Source: Bondarzewia mesenterica (taxonomy: Eukaryota > Basidiomycota > Agaricomycetes > Russulales > Bondarzewiaceae). From it: a stretch of DNA of 38,153 nucleotides. The notes under the pieces were generated by a model. The model saw only the letters and a program-made list of their open reading frames with translations. It ran no database searches and was not told the origin of the DNA. This document shows, in pieces, positions 21,406-33,000 of the stretch; the stretch's first letter is position 1; each line of letters begins with the position of its first letter. The translations under genes were made by a program, and so were the position numbers. The stretch covers positions 1 through 38,153 of the forward strand of contig SGPL01000015.1 in the NCBI GenBank assembly GCA_004802705.1, written 5' to 3'.

Positions 21406-23031
21406 ACATCCTTAGACTGTCTTATTGACCTTTTCCTCTGTCACGTTTCGTGCCCATGATCTGCACATTATATCTATATAAGTTTTTTTTTTGCGACGGT
21501 ACATCTTTTCTTTCGCGTACCACGCTTTCCCTATATCCTCGTCTCACCTTCGCCGGCCGGACGGATGCCGTTGCGGCGACTGCTGTACGATCACCCTCCG
21601 AGCAGTCTGGCGACACCTACCCACCACCCAACTCTACCTCTCTCTGAATGTTTGTTTGAATCTTCTCTTGTCTCCTGTCCTTCCACCTGAATCTGTGACA
21701 ATGTGTTTTTATAGTCGGATCGGATCGTCCGTCGGTTGCATGTTTCCCACCCCGCGGCCCTTTTTTCTTTTTTCTTCCTTCTTTCGTTCCTTTCGAATTG
21801 TTTCTTTTTTTCTTTTCTTGTGTCTTATGCATGGCTTCACGTACTTACATACATACATTTGTTGCTCTTTGTCGATGTCTACGGTTTGCGATTTGTATTT
21901 AGGGTAATGGCCGATTGATACTTATGATGAAGAAAAGAAAGAATCATACTTAACTGCGCTGGCGTCACATGTCGCGTGCTGCGCGAAGTTTTGAAAAGCC
22001 TCACCCTCTTCCCCTACATCCTCCCTTCGAGTGAGTTGCCTTCCGGTCGAAGTTGAAAAATCTAGCTCTTCAACAACTTCATCTCTCGCCCTAAGACTTC
22101 ACGAGGATCCGGGCCGCAAGGACGCCGGAATCCGGTAGATATACGAATGTAAACGGATGACATCGAACACATACTTAACGTTTAGCATTGAATACCTCCG
22201 TCTGCACACTCGCCTCGACCCATGTTGTGCACACAGAGTGCGCCTTTGGTCCCTTCACAACGAATTGTATAGAACACACTCAAGGTTGTCCATGGCCCTA
22301 TAGAAATGCATCTTGATACTCTTTCCGCACGCGTGCAACGTCAGAGGAGTCCATAGTAAGTAGGAGCCAGCCAACTCACATTTGCTCCCGTTGGCAATCA
22401 ACTTGCTTAAAGGACCATTTTTCTATACTGGCTGATGATCAGCAGGCTGGGTATCTCTAGGTAGGCTGCATTTTGGATTCGAGTCGTCCCGCTTTCCCGT
22501 TTCATCAGGTTGCATCCCATCTGGCTTCTATTACTCGAAGACAGCATACAGTCAGTGTCCCCCACCGTGGCTATAACCTGGCAACCCTACAATGGCGGCA
22601 CACACCGTTTCTAATTATTGCGGATGCTTTAAATGCCTGGTGGATGGCGTTCCCGCTCGACTTGGTAGCGGCATAAGGGCAATCGTGTCAACAGGAAGAA
22701 GGAAGATGGCAACTGCTAAAACTGACCGTCCGGATCCCTCTTAATAGCGGTGACTATTTCCCTCGTTCCCAGCACTCGTGGGCGGTTTCGAAATATCAGG
22801 CCGGATTATTTTCAAATTTGACCTCCGAACTCGAGATTGCATGAGCATGCTAGCCTTCAGCTTCAGCACACGTCCGGTGCTTTCCCAGCTGCAGTAACGC
22901 TGAAACTGCAACCACTGAGGGCAACACCGTCACAAGTGCATGAGGGTGTCAGATCGAAAATCGAGCAGGTGCGGTCTCACTTTGCCTGGTTTTTCATTTA
23001 ATTACTGGTCCTTGAGCCCCTTTGGTTGACG
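21406..23031. other. Intergenic, no gene seen
   Basis: About 1.6 kb follow the Bqt4 stop. The first 500 bp are pyrimidine-rich on the plus strand (long TTTC/CTTT runs near 21750-21830), probably 3' untranslated and spacer DNA. Frames of 60-140 codons are compositional. No tRNA fold or repeat family was recognised. Confidence 0.5.
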
Positions 23032-23039
23032 TATATAAG
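23032..23039 (+). promoter_or_regulatory. TATA-like box
   Basis: The sequence tatataag lies 8 nt before an ATG at 23041 and about 88 nt before the coding-like frame that opens at 23120. It is a good match to a TATA element, but the downstream gene is itself doubtful. Confidence 0.3.
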
Positions 23040-23119
23040 CCCAATGTCTTCACCGATCGGTAAATGCCTGCGCTTTTTTGGGACCTTGGTTCGATTTAGA
23101 TGGCTGATGCTCGGGAACT

Positions 23120-23608
23120 ATGTACAGCAGGACGCTATTCATGGGGCGGCTTCTCGCGCACTGGGATCCCGACGTCCATCTCGTGGATTTCCAGGCAGCT
23201 TATGCTGAGCTTTCTCAAGACAAACTCGCGCATTGTCTCCCTTTCTACAGATTTTTTTCTCTTTGGGTCTCCCAGGAGCTCATCCTACCTTTTTGACTCA
23301 CAGGCTCTCAAGGCAGAATGCGTATTTTCTGCAGCCATGTCTTTGACTCCTCCAGAATTCATGCTCATCGAAGTCATAGGAACATGGGCGGATGGGCGGA
23401 TTTTTTGCGGACGCAATGGGATGATCTCGTCCAAAGCTTTCTCTTCCCATTTCCTAAGACTTTCAATAGGAATGAGTGAACTTATCGTCAACACTACTCA
23501 CTGTCTTCACATCTACAGGCAATGCAAATTTTATACTTGCTTTCATTTACTTTCATGCAGCAATTCGATCAGGCAATCATGAGCTATAGAAAGTCCGGCG
23601 CTACATAG
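23120..23608 (+). pseudogene. Interrupted coding-like stretch, function unknown
   Basis: One plus frame is coding-like from the ATG at 23120 (including HWDPDVHLVDFQAAY) to a stop at 23294-23296, and then continues in the same frame with FDSSRI and WADFLRTQWDDLVQSFLF to 23479. A good intron (23476-23515) would then join a short exon (AMQILYLLSFTFMQQF) ending at 23606-23608. A neighbouring frame opens with MADARELCTAGRYS, and the shift lies at a GGGG run (23143-23146). This is either a gene broken by sequence errors or a decaying gene. I recognise no family and the join to an upstream exon is not established. Confidence 0.3.
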
Positions 23609-23823
23609 TCCGATGTATATCGCTCTGCCGATGCGAGCGATGCGAACAAGAAGTAATCGACACTGAGGCCACACTGATAATAGATCTGTGAAAAGACGGA
23701 CACGACACTAGCCTCACCAACACTATCTACAAACGTAAATGTCATACTCATGCCGGGTTAAATGATATAGTACGAAATGGCAACTGGCGTCCGAAATCAT
23801 CGACGACACAATCATAATATATG

Positions 23824-26105
23824 TCAGACAGCAATCCCCTGAGCATACTTGATAAGCCTCAGGCGGTTGTGACCGTGAATACAAGAGAGACTCACGATCC
23901 TGTCGGGATCCGACCTGTTGCTCCTGGCCCCAGCGACCTTCGCCTTGATGTCGATGATGCTTGAGGACTCCGCGCTTGCTTTGTTCTCGAAGCTCACGTT
24001 CGGGAGTCGTCGTCCACCGCCGACCACATGTACGTCGGCCGGTAAGCGGATATTACTCAGCTGCACGCTGTTGACACCCGATATCGAAGACGACCCATGC
24101 GACGAAGAACCGCCGCGTAGGCCGTTGCGCGCGTTGAGCGTCGCCAAGAGGGAGTTCATGTACACTGAAATGGAAAGTGACGGTGAGCGAGCGTATTCCG
24201 TGTGGATTCCGATCTTGCGGAACAGGGGACGAGGCTTACATTTTCCCATGATGAATTCAATAGCGATCACCCAGAAGCTTTCAGGCTTGACTATTACCTG
24301 TTTGTGACCCCGCGCCGTCAAAGAGATTACTTGCATGAATTAAGAAATGATCGCCTACTGCGATAGCAGCTACAAGGGCCACCGCACTGAATGCATCGTC
24401 AGAGTCATTGTCTTGGCCAGCATCAGACAAAATCAAATGGTGGCGTACGAAGTCAAGAGACAACGATTGATGGCATACACCGTAAGGGTATTTAGCAATT
24501 CATTTGTCCTATTGCTCCGGTCAGATCCACACTCGGGCGAAGAAACCGGACGCTATCCAGAGATGTCACCTTCTAAAGGACGTTCGCCGGCCGCGCAGAA
24601 GAACGCACAGAGGAACCGCGACGGTGATGTCAGCGAGCACTTGCGATATTGAGTAAGGTAAGACCTCGATGAACTGGTTCCCGCCAGATCAGAAGCGTGA
24701 GAGATGCGCTGGGCAGAACGGGATGGCGCACAATATTCTTTTCCAAGTCTGCAAGAGCATTTTTTGTAAACCTGTGTACCCCATGCCGTGAGGACCATGA
24801 TGCACTGCCTGACCAATAGGGTAAACGCACATTGGAATTGCTGTTACTGTAGGTGAGTCGGTTTCAGTCAAAATGCAAAAAATCCCACAAAAACATATCA
24901 ATGTACCCAACCCAAAAGCTGCGGAAATAAATGGAAGCTATGAATTCGAGACATTCGCCGGAAGTCATCAGAGCACCCACCTACGTGCGTGGCTGTAAGG
25001 ATCACCTAAAAGAAGAGCGTCTCTTAGCCATATGTTCGCCACGTGAAATAGCAAAACTTACAATAGTGCCTGCTAACCACCATCGCACTGTCTTCCTGCA
25101 CACTTCATGAAAATCAGCATAAAAATTTAATGGATAACATGGCTGCCCGCGCGCACGCTTAAAGATGATCGTGGTGAAATATCTATCGAAGTTAAGTGAG
25201 GGAAAGAACCATCGACACGGGCAAATCTTGATACCTACATTTGAACCATTGCTTTTATCAAGAGCTGAGGAAGTATTCAGTTAAGATCCGAGTCAAGTTG
25301 GGTTTAGAAAACCAACGTTCACACAAATCGAACCCTGAAATGCACGGTCAACTCTTAGTCAACTCTTTCATCTTCCCCGAGAACAATGATAAAAAAAGGT
25401 ACGAACGGGAAATGCCCTTGATCAAGGTGTGCAATTTGTCAGACACAGAATTCAGAGTAGCCCAGCGAGAATTGACATGCCATTCTATCTCAAGCAGTGC
25501 CAGAGGGTTTGAGAAGTTGGTGATCTGCCGAGACAGCGATGAGGCGACTCAAAGAAGTCAAAGACTCGATGGTGAAAAGAACGAACAAAATAGTAATGTA
25601 TTCCAATACCAGCTGACATAAAGGCGCTGAACTGAGAGACCTTTCACAAGTCAAAACGAGTGTACGCACTGAGGAGCGAATGTGTTGTGTCAAGGATCCT
25701 GATAATGGAAAACAAGTCATCCTTCGTGAAAGGACGGACATCATGATAATGAAGTTTACGCACCATAAGCAGCAGACCTATCCATTGTTCCCGAAAAGTC
25801 TCTCATCCAGGCGAAAAACATGCAGCGTGAATCTTACCAATATTTTCATACCGATCTGATCTCTGGAATAATCCATATAATACATGTACGTCTACTTTGA
25901 TAGTGAGTGAACACAGGCGCATGAAACAGACAAAGACGTGCCTGTGCGGTGCTTATCCCATATAGAAAAAGAGCGACTTGATATCCTATGAATGCAGCTC
26001 CTAAATATCCGTAGAATGTCAAGGAGCAGGCAGGGCAATGCTCGTCTTCAAGTTCCACTCACCAAAGGTGTTATTGAATAAGGAACCTAGTGAACTGTGC
26101 GCCAT
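23824..26105 (-). CDS. DUF6534-family integral membrane protein
   Basis: DUF6534 proteins are seven-helix-type membrane proteins greatly expanded in mushroom-forming fungi; no substrate or ligand is established. Exon 1 (26063-26105) gives MAHSSLGSLFNNTF; later exons give GAAFIGYQVALFLYGISTAQ, TYMYYMDYSRDQIGMKIL, ILDTTHSLLTGIGIHYYF, ITNFSNPLALLEIEW, WWLAGTIVILTATH, SAAFGLGTLICFCGIFCIL, FIEVLPYSISQVLADITVAV, NTLTVYAINRCLLTS, and the C-terminal signature LYMNSLLATLNARNGLRG, then a Ser-rich tail. The gene is extremely fragmented: exons of 14 nt (25764-25777), 21 nt (24985-25005), 26, 28 and 29 nt. The intron 25892-25941 needs a GC donor. Exons between about 25477 and 25096 are unresolved. The stop is 23824-23826 whether or not a possible last 48-nt intron is spliced. 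Confidence 0.8.
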
Positions 26106-26353
26106 CAAGGAGGTAGTTGTACACAACCCACAGATTTTTGAAAGTGTATGGGATTTTTGATTGTCTGTGGTGTACTTTTGGAAGGATGATCGAGTGGAAA
26201 ACTTGGTACATGAAGGCTCCGAGTCTTTATTGGAGAGGCTGAGACGCCGACCGAAGATCAGATGTGGCAGAATCAGGTCAATCTCCGTTGAGTGTCATCC
26301 GCATCTCACGTCCGATGAGTCTCAAAATGGACGGAATGTTTGTAGGCAAAGCT

Positions 26354-26740
26354 TTACAAAAGAAAACATAAGCACACTCCAAAGGAGGGTATCCCGCGCA
26401 TGGCAAAACTGTGGCAGTTGATAAGGGACGTCTGATAGAAATCGACCCGCACAGCTTCGTGAGTCCACGCGTAACGAGTAGAAGAAGCATACTTGACATC
26501 TTCCATGATGATCAGAAAGACAACGGCGAATGCTTTCGCCGATGGGTTCTGGTATAGCGACCTATTATACATGAATGTCAAGCTTCAATATGAAAAAGAT
26601 GCCCAAGTGTTTCCCTTGTTGAAGATGTCAGCTAGATACTTTGAAGCGATATGATAATTAGCATAAAGAAAGGAGAAAGAAAAGCTCACCATCTTAAAAC
26701 AAACACGCAAAGGTGATGACTAGGGTCTTCTATGGCCGAC
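26354..26740 (-). pseudogene. Degenerate second DUF6534 copy (partial)
   Basis: Just upstream of the intact DUF6534 gene, the minus strand carries TLVITFACLF followed at once by a stop where the family has Tyr-Gly. An intron-like gap follows, then TFMYNRSLYQNPSAKAF, AVVFLIIMEDVK and RYAWTHEAV. These match the first and second helix regions of DUF6534 (compare TYMYYMDYSRDQIGMKIL in the neighbour) but lack the introns found at those places in the intact copy. No later helices or the NSLLATLNAR end were found. Most likely a truncated tandem relative. A real gene with other exon joins is possible. Confidence 0.4.
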
Positions 26741-28294
26741 AGTATCCGCACACTCCTTGGCGCCTTTGTCCTCACAACTGAGGACCGGAATGCTCGTGAA
26801 GGCTGTCCATGATGTTTCAAACAGTATTGTGGGACCGCGCAGGAGCGTTATTGAACGGGGTCCAGTTTAGGCTGTGATAGAAGGTGATGGTTCACTCTTG
26901 CACGGAAGATTCGGAATGGACAATCTGCCTTCCGTCCTGGCATATGGAGGATTCTTGATGAACAAATTGAACGGATCTGACTTTAACAGTCAACCTGTAA
27001 CGGCAGATACTATCTGAAACAATGTATGTGATACGCACAGTCCAGCCAATGTGTGAGAATGAGTACTATGTGCTTAGGGCATAGCCCGTACCTGACAGCA
27101 AATACTGCAGACTGTAACATCCGCGGTTGAGCACAAATGTACTTCTCAGCCAGTCGCTTTCACAGACAACATCTTGAAAAAACAGTAGCTCATCACAAAC
27201 GCACGTTGTGACGATGGACTGACTGCGAGCCGTAGTGACGGCACAGACATCCTCGTAACGGAACTCAATGGTGCGACGTGGCCTCAAGCAAGAGTAAAGA
27301 AATCAGAGCGCGGCTGTGCGGAGAATGCCCGAAGGACAGGTTGGATGCCTGAGAAAGTCATGTAAGTAGAACAGGTCGTAATCCGTTCATCGATTCTTAT
27401 GATAAACATCATTATGTAGACACGCAGGTAATGGCTGTGGCCTCATACACAGAACGAATGTCTTCTGTGTGAGGTCTGCAAAGGAAATAGGCTGTGGCTA
27501 AGATGAGTGAGAACAGACCAAATAATGTACGCACCTCTTCGAGCTTCACAGTCCGTCAAGAATATTGGAACAAGGTCTAATACGTCAAAGAATTACTGGG
27601 GCTATCTTTGTTCTGAACTTGGTAGGTATGGAACTCTTGTAGGCAATAGTGGCGATAGTTGGGTGATGGCTATATTCGGAACAAGGCTCGGGGTGATAAA
27701 ATCCAGGATGGTCGTGTGCAGTCGTGTGCATATTTCAGAGTCATCATGACCCTGAGTCAATGAGCAGCGAGGGATAAAGTTGTATTTCCTTTCATGGGAC
27801 AACTTGCTACCCCTGCAGCTGCATAATAAGAGCTTTTTTTTACGATCAAGGTTGATGGCGGTACGCACTTTGCATATGCACAGTTCCTTTTCTGTTCACC
27901 TTAGCAGGAGTTCGTTACCGCTGGCAGTGGTTGACACTGTTTTTGCTTGGACGGTAGCCAATGTCCAGATATCCAGATCCCGTTAGATCCTAGTTAGATC
28001 CCGTGTGCCGCGTCAGGGTCTGTCATTGGTCTGTCAAGTTGAACTCTCAATTGCAACGACGCGCGTCGCGCGAACACTGCAGTGTCTGTGAAAATTCGAA
28101 TATTCACCGATCATCATCTCGGACTTTGCTGATTAGTAAGTTATCACGAATCTCTTACAAACATCATCCCTGTGATTGTCGGCATCTGAACGGTAGTGCC
28201 TGTTCGCCGAAATCGACCATAGAGTTGCGATGCTTGGAAAGCCAGTTGCACCGGCACTTTTCACCCCGGGTTCAAGTGAGAGGCCTTCTATTCT
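26741..28294. other. Intergenic, no gene seen
   Basis: About 1.5 kb between the DUF6534 remnant and the oxidoreductase promoter. Short direct repeats occur at 27713-27732 (gtcgtgtgca twice) and about 27962-28003 (copies of atccagat and gttagatcc). Frames of 60-90 codons show no conserved motif. Confidence 0.5.
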
Positions 28295-28302
28295 TATATA
28301 TT
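28295..28302 (+). promoter_or_regulatory. TATA-like box upstream of the MDR oxidoreductase
   Basis: The sequence tatatatt lies 65 nt before the ATG at 28360, a usual spacing for a fungal core promoter with a short 5' leader. Confidence 0.45.
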
Positions 28303-28359
28303 TCACAACCAGTCGCAGATTGCAGTGTACTCAAGTTTTTCCTGCCTCCTTTCCGTCCA

Positions 28360-29818
28360 ATGAGCCCCTCTCACTACACGCGCATCGTCCTAAACCAGAG
28401 GCCCGAACAGGACATAGATGCAAATACTTTCCGACAGGAGAAGGTGCCCTTTGACTTGAAGCCAGGAGTTGGTCAGGTCCTCGTCAAAGTGACATGGCTT
28501 TCGACCGACCCGTCCATGCGTGCCTGGTTGAACGACCAGCGTAGCTACCTTCCGCCCGTCCAGATTGGGGAAACTATGCGTGCTGGAGGATTAGCTACGA
28601 TCGTGGAAGCTGGAGAGGGTTCTAAGCTGACACCGGGACAGCTTGTGGCCTGTGTTCCCGGTATGTCGTCCTCCCTCGTATTCCGTTCAAGACCATAAAA
28701 ACAAGGGCTCAGGCTGGACCGAGTTCGCGATTTTGAATGAGAAGGATGTACAACCAATCCAGTGAGTCTCAAGTTGGCATCGACCGTCTAGTACTTAACC
28801 GTCCTTCATCAGACTTCCTCCTGGTGGTCAGGAGCTAGATTTCTTAGGGCCCCTTGGCTACACAGGTATGCCATTGTACCAGTTCGTTCCCTGACTTGGT
28901 CTCACTTAAAGTCCAGGTTTGACGGCCTACTTCGTAAGCTAGCACATGCTCTCTTTGTATCCGCATTCTGACTATGCACAACTCAGGGCCTCAATGATAT
29001 AGGCAAGGTTAAGCCGGGCGACATGATGGTCGTCTCAGGCGCAGCGGGCGCCGTCGGTTCCATCGCCTGCCAGATCGGAAAGCGGCAGGGCGCAAAGGTG
29101 ATCGCCATTGCCGGTACAGACGAGAAGTGCCGTTGGCTCGAAGAAGAACTTGGTGTTGACAAGGCCATCAACTATAAAAGCCCAACCTTCCAGAAAGAGT
29201 TCATAGACGCAGTCGACTACCTCGACGTGTTCTTCGATAATGTTGGTGGAGATATCTTGAATCTCGCTTTGACAAGGTTGAAGCAGCATGCCAGAATCGT
29301 TCTTAGCGGTGCGTTCACTTCTAACACTCTCGCGCCCCTTTTTATGATGTTCATATCGTATCATTAGGTGCTATTTCTGACTACAGTGAGGAAGCATACG
29401 GGGACTTTTTTTCACTCAGAGACTAATAGCTTGACAGATAATGCAAAGCCAAAAGGCCTCACATCGTACCTGAACATCATCTCTCAGCGCGCAAAGCTGC
29501 AGGGACTTATCATGCAAGTCCATCGTCTTCAGTCCTCATTAGCACATCCTCATTGCTGCTTTCAGACTCGACTACGCCTCCCAATACGCCGAAGCCCGGA
29601 AAGAAATTGCAGGCTGGCTTGCCGACGGCTCTCTGAAGCGCAAATTCCAAATTGTGGAGGGCCTTGAAAATGCACCACACGCGCTGACTATGCTCTTCAA
29701 TGGAGGGAACACGGGAAAATTGTCTGTCAGCATTATCGCTCTATCTCTGTCTTTACTGATGGCTGTCTCGTTTTGTAATAGAGTTGTACATGTCTCAGGC
29801 CCCGATGCGAAGCTCTGA
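28360..29818 (+). CDS. NADP-dependent MDR-family oxidoreductase (alkenal/enone reductase type)
   Basis: A zinc-independent medium-chain dehydrogenase/reductase of the leukotriene-B4-dehydrogenase / double-bond-reductase group; such enzymes reduce activated C=C bonds using NADPH. Nine exons give 342 residues, the usual family length. Visible: an N-terminal GroES-like fold with STDPSMRAWL, then the nucleotide-binding signature VVSGAAGAVGSIACQIGK, AGTDEKCRWL, FFDNVGGDILN, and a C-terminal TGKLVVHVSGPDAKL. Exons 4 and 6 are only 17 and 18 nt. The intron 29514-29565 uses a GC donor (gcaagt), required to keep LQGLI in frame with LDYASQYAEARKEIAGW. The natural substrate cannot be told from sequence. 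Confidence 0.9.
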
Positions 29819-30015
29819 TCGGCGTGAAGCTTGCACATACATTGATGATGGTGTGAAATTGTAGCCCCATACTTTATGTACAAAAGAATTCTCAGCTTTG
29901 AGAGGGATATCGGACACGTGATGTCAAATTAGCGCGACGCGTCTTGAGACGCGTCAATAAAGCCAAATAATAGTTCAACTCTTCCCAAACTTGAAATAGA
30001 GCCACAACGCCTTCG

Positions 30016-33000
30016 ATGGCTATGGCGGCATCCTCGTCCTCTTCTTCCACCACTAGTCCAGAATACCTCCAGAAGCTTGAATTGGAAAGCTCTCGCCTTC
30101 GGACACAAATCAAATCAGAAATAGACGAGGCAGACGATCCACTCGCATTGTACGACCAATTCGTCAAATGGACATTCGACAAGTACCCTCACGAATACAT
30201 CGGCTCATCTGGCCTTTTGGAGCTGCTTGAGGAGGCCACGAGGAAATTTAAAGATGATTCGAGCTATAAAGGTGACCTGCGGTATCTCAAGATGTGGTCA
30301 CTGTATGCTTCGCTAGTAGACAAGCCTGGTGTCGTGTTCAAGTTCCTGCTTTCTCGTGGAATTGGAACCGTCTATGCTCAATTATATGAAGAATATGCTC
30401 TTGTGCTGGAGAGAGACGGTCGGTGAGTTTGCCTCCGTAGTCACAGAACGATGTCGTGTTTACATCTGTGCAGCAACTCAGCTGCTGATGAGGTCTACCG
30501 TGCTGGTATTAAACGCAAGGCGCGTCCTTCTGAGAGGCTCAAGAAGCGTTACGATCAGTTCCGTCTGCGATCTTCTGCGAATCCTCCACCCCCTCCTCCC
30601 CAGCCAACCATCTCGCTCCCGAAAATCAAGGGTACGCCCGAGGCAGAAATTCTGCGACGTCACCCTTTGAAAAATCACGATGCACCTCCTCCAAAACCCC
30701 CGCCTGCTTCTTCAGCTTCGACCTCGAGCTTAGCGACAACATCTACATCATTATCACTTCCGTCGACGTCCTCCAATTCCCACAATCGTTATGCTCCTAT
30801 GCTGGCACCTCCAGTCCCTGGGAAACGGCCAGAAAAATTGCAATTCGATCTGTCCTTATTATTCACGGAGGATGCAACGGAGTACAGTGTGCAAGAAGCT
30901 CGTGCGCGCTCCATGGGACTTCTGGGCAAGAAATGGGGACCACCGCCAGCATCTGAACTGACTCGGCTCAGAGGGTCATCAGTGCGCGTTGACTTCAATG
31001 ACGAGGGCACGAAGAACAGCCGGAATTTTACTGGTCGGAAGAGTCTTGTTGGGGAACCCACCGTGACCATCAATACCAAGGAAGCATTGGCCGATGTCTT
31101 TGGAATGTATAATTCACCAGAGAAGTCGATGCGGTTTGCGACGATGCCCGGGAGCAAACATGCGCCGGTGCGGAGGATCGAGCCTATTACTCCGATGGCT
31201 CCTCTGCTTCCACAAGCGCGTCCGTCGAGCAATGAAAATGCAGCCCAGGGCGAGAGGACACCTGGTAATGTTTCATCAACTGCTTTTTGGCTTCCTCATT
31301 ACTCATCCGTTTTCCTTGGATCAAGTGTCATTCCGGCCTTTCGTGGACGACAATGACAATCGAAAGGAGAATACTACACCCGGCCCCGCGAAGGTCCTAT
31401 CCGCGTTTTCCTGGGTTGAGTGGTCATTGACTTTTTGTCTTGGTAGCAGTTCAAGCCCTTTGTCGATGTCGATTTGGTTCAAAAGACTCCAACTATTGCA
31501 CCTAATGGCGGTCGAAAAGTTCTCTCGATCAAAGAGCCTAGTACTACGCCTGGACCCGTACTCATGGCGAAGAGCGATGAGAATACAACCAATGTAAACT
31601 CCAGGAATTTTGCACCTAGCTCCAAAGGTGATCTGAAACCTACGGCCAATGTCTTCGTCGACGAGCAAAAGGAGCACCCCGAAACCAACGTGTTTCGAGT
31701 GGTGGAACGCGGAAATAGGGGACCTGGCGCTACTCGACCCGCGAAGTTCAAACCCTTCTCGGACGCACAGCCTTTCAAGGTATTTAGTCGCCCTCCGGAC
31801 GGCAGAAAAGAGGCCCTTCCATCGTCAATACCGAGTAATTTCAAACCTTTCGTTGACCCAGAGAACGCTGTTGCTCCTCAGCGACAGGTGCTCGGCAACC
31901 GTCAGCCTCTGCGGCAGTTTCGTCCCCCTGAGGTCAAGCAGGTTCAGGAGGAAGATAGTGTGGCCGAGAATTACGAAGACAGCCGTGATATTGAAGGGGA
32001 TGCGGACGTGGATGACCGCACGCCAATTGCGCCAGACGAGCCCGGTGAGCGTGACTATGAAGACGACACGCAGGATGGCCTCAGACCACATCGTACACCA
32101 TTGGGCGGACGGTTTGGACAGTTCGACGTCATGACCCCGATTACGGAGCGAACGTTCGAGTATACATCGAGTACTCGCGTGACGGCCACGCCAAACGAGT
32201 ATACTGGGCCGGTCGACAAGGGATTCATGCAGTCTTTAGCGGCAGAGAACGCTGAACGCCTGGCAGCTGAACTTCGGGAAGAGGAGGAGAACACCAGAGA
32301 TACTGGACGCCTAAGTCCTCCCTCTGTCCGGGAATTCGTCGTGTCTCAGAGTTTGGTCGAACACGAAATCGATGAGGACGTCTCATCTTTTGCATCATTT
32401 GATAATGCAGGGCGGCCGCCCTTCCGCGTTTCTGATGGACACACCATTCCTATCGGCGAGCTACGGCCTGACGCTTCAACAGTATCTATCGAGGAGAGGA
32501 CAGGAACACTCAGTCTGTTCGATTCGCTCGCTCTGGCTTCATCCTTCAAACCACCGAATCCATGCAATCCATCTGATCCGCCCATCATTTCGACTCTACT
32601 TTCTCTCCTACCCGCAGATACTGCATATTTCAACCTTGTTCATCAAGAAGCACGCATGCTAGATGAGCTCCAAAAGTTTGCGCAAAGAAAAGGGAGAAGG
32701 ACGAGCGGCAATACAAGTTCTAACCGGTCAACACAGGAGATTTCAACCTTCCCCATTAGTCTCGGAAACCGGCGCTTTCAAGTCTACGAGAAAGTGGGAG
32801 AGGGCGGCTTTGGAGCTGTCTATGCTGCCAAAGACATCAGCTCTAAGCCTGAGTCTGATGACAGTGACGAGGATGACTTCGATGAAGAGGACGACGAAGA
32901 CGAGATAAACAGGGTAGCTCTAAAGGTCGTCAAGCCACGGAATCTCTGGGAATTTCATGTCCTGCGTAAAATACACAGAACGCTCCCCGTGAGACTGCGC

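Noticed and set aside
22470..22500. Possible tRNA T-arm (ggattcgagtcg)
   Set aside because: No matching acceptor stem, D-arm or anticodon stem could be paired around it. The similar ggttcgat at 23089 also lacks a fold.
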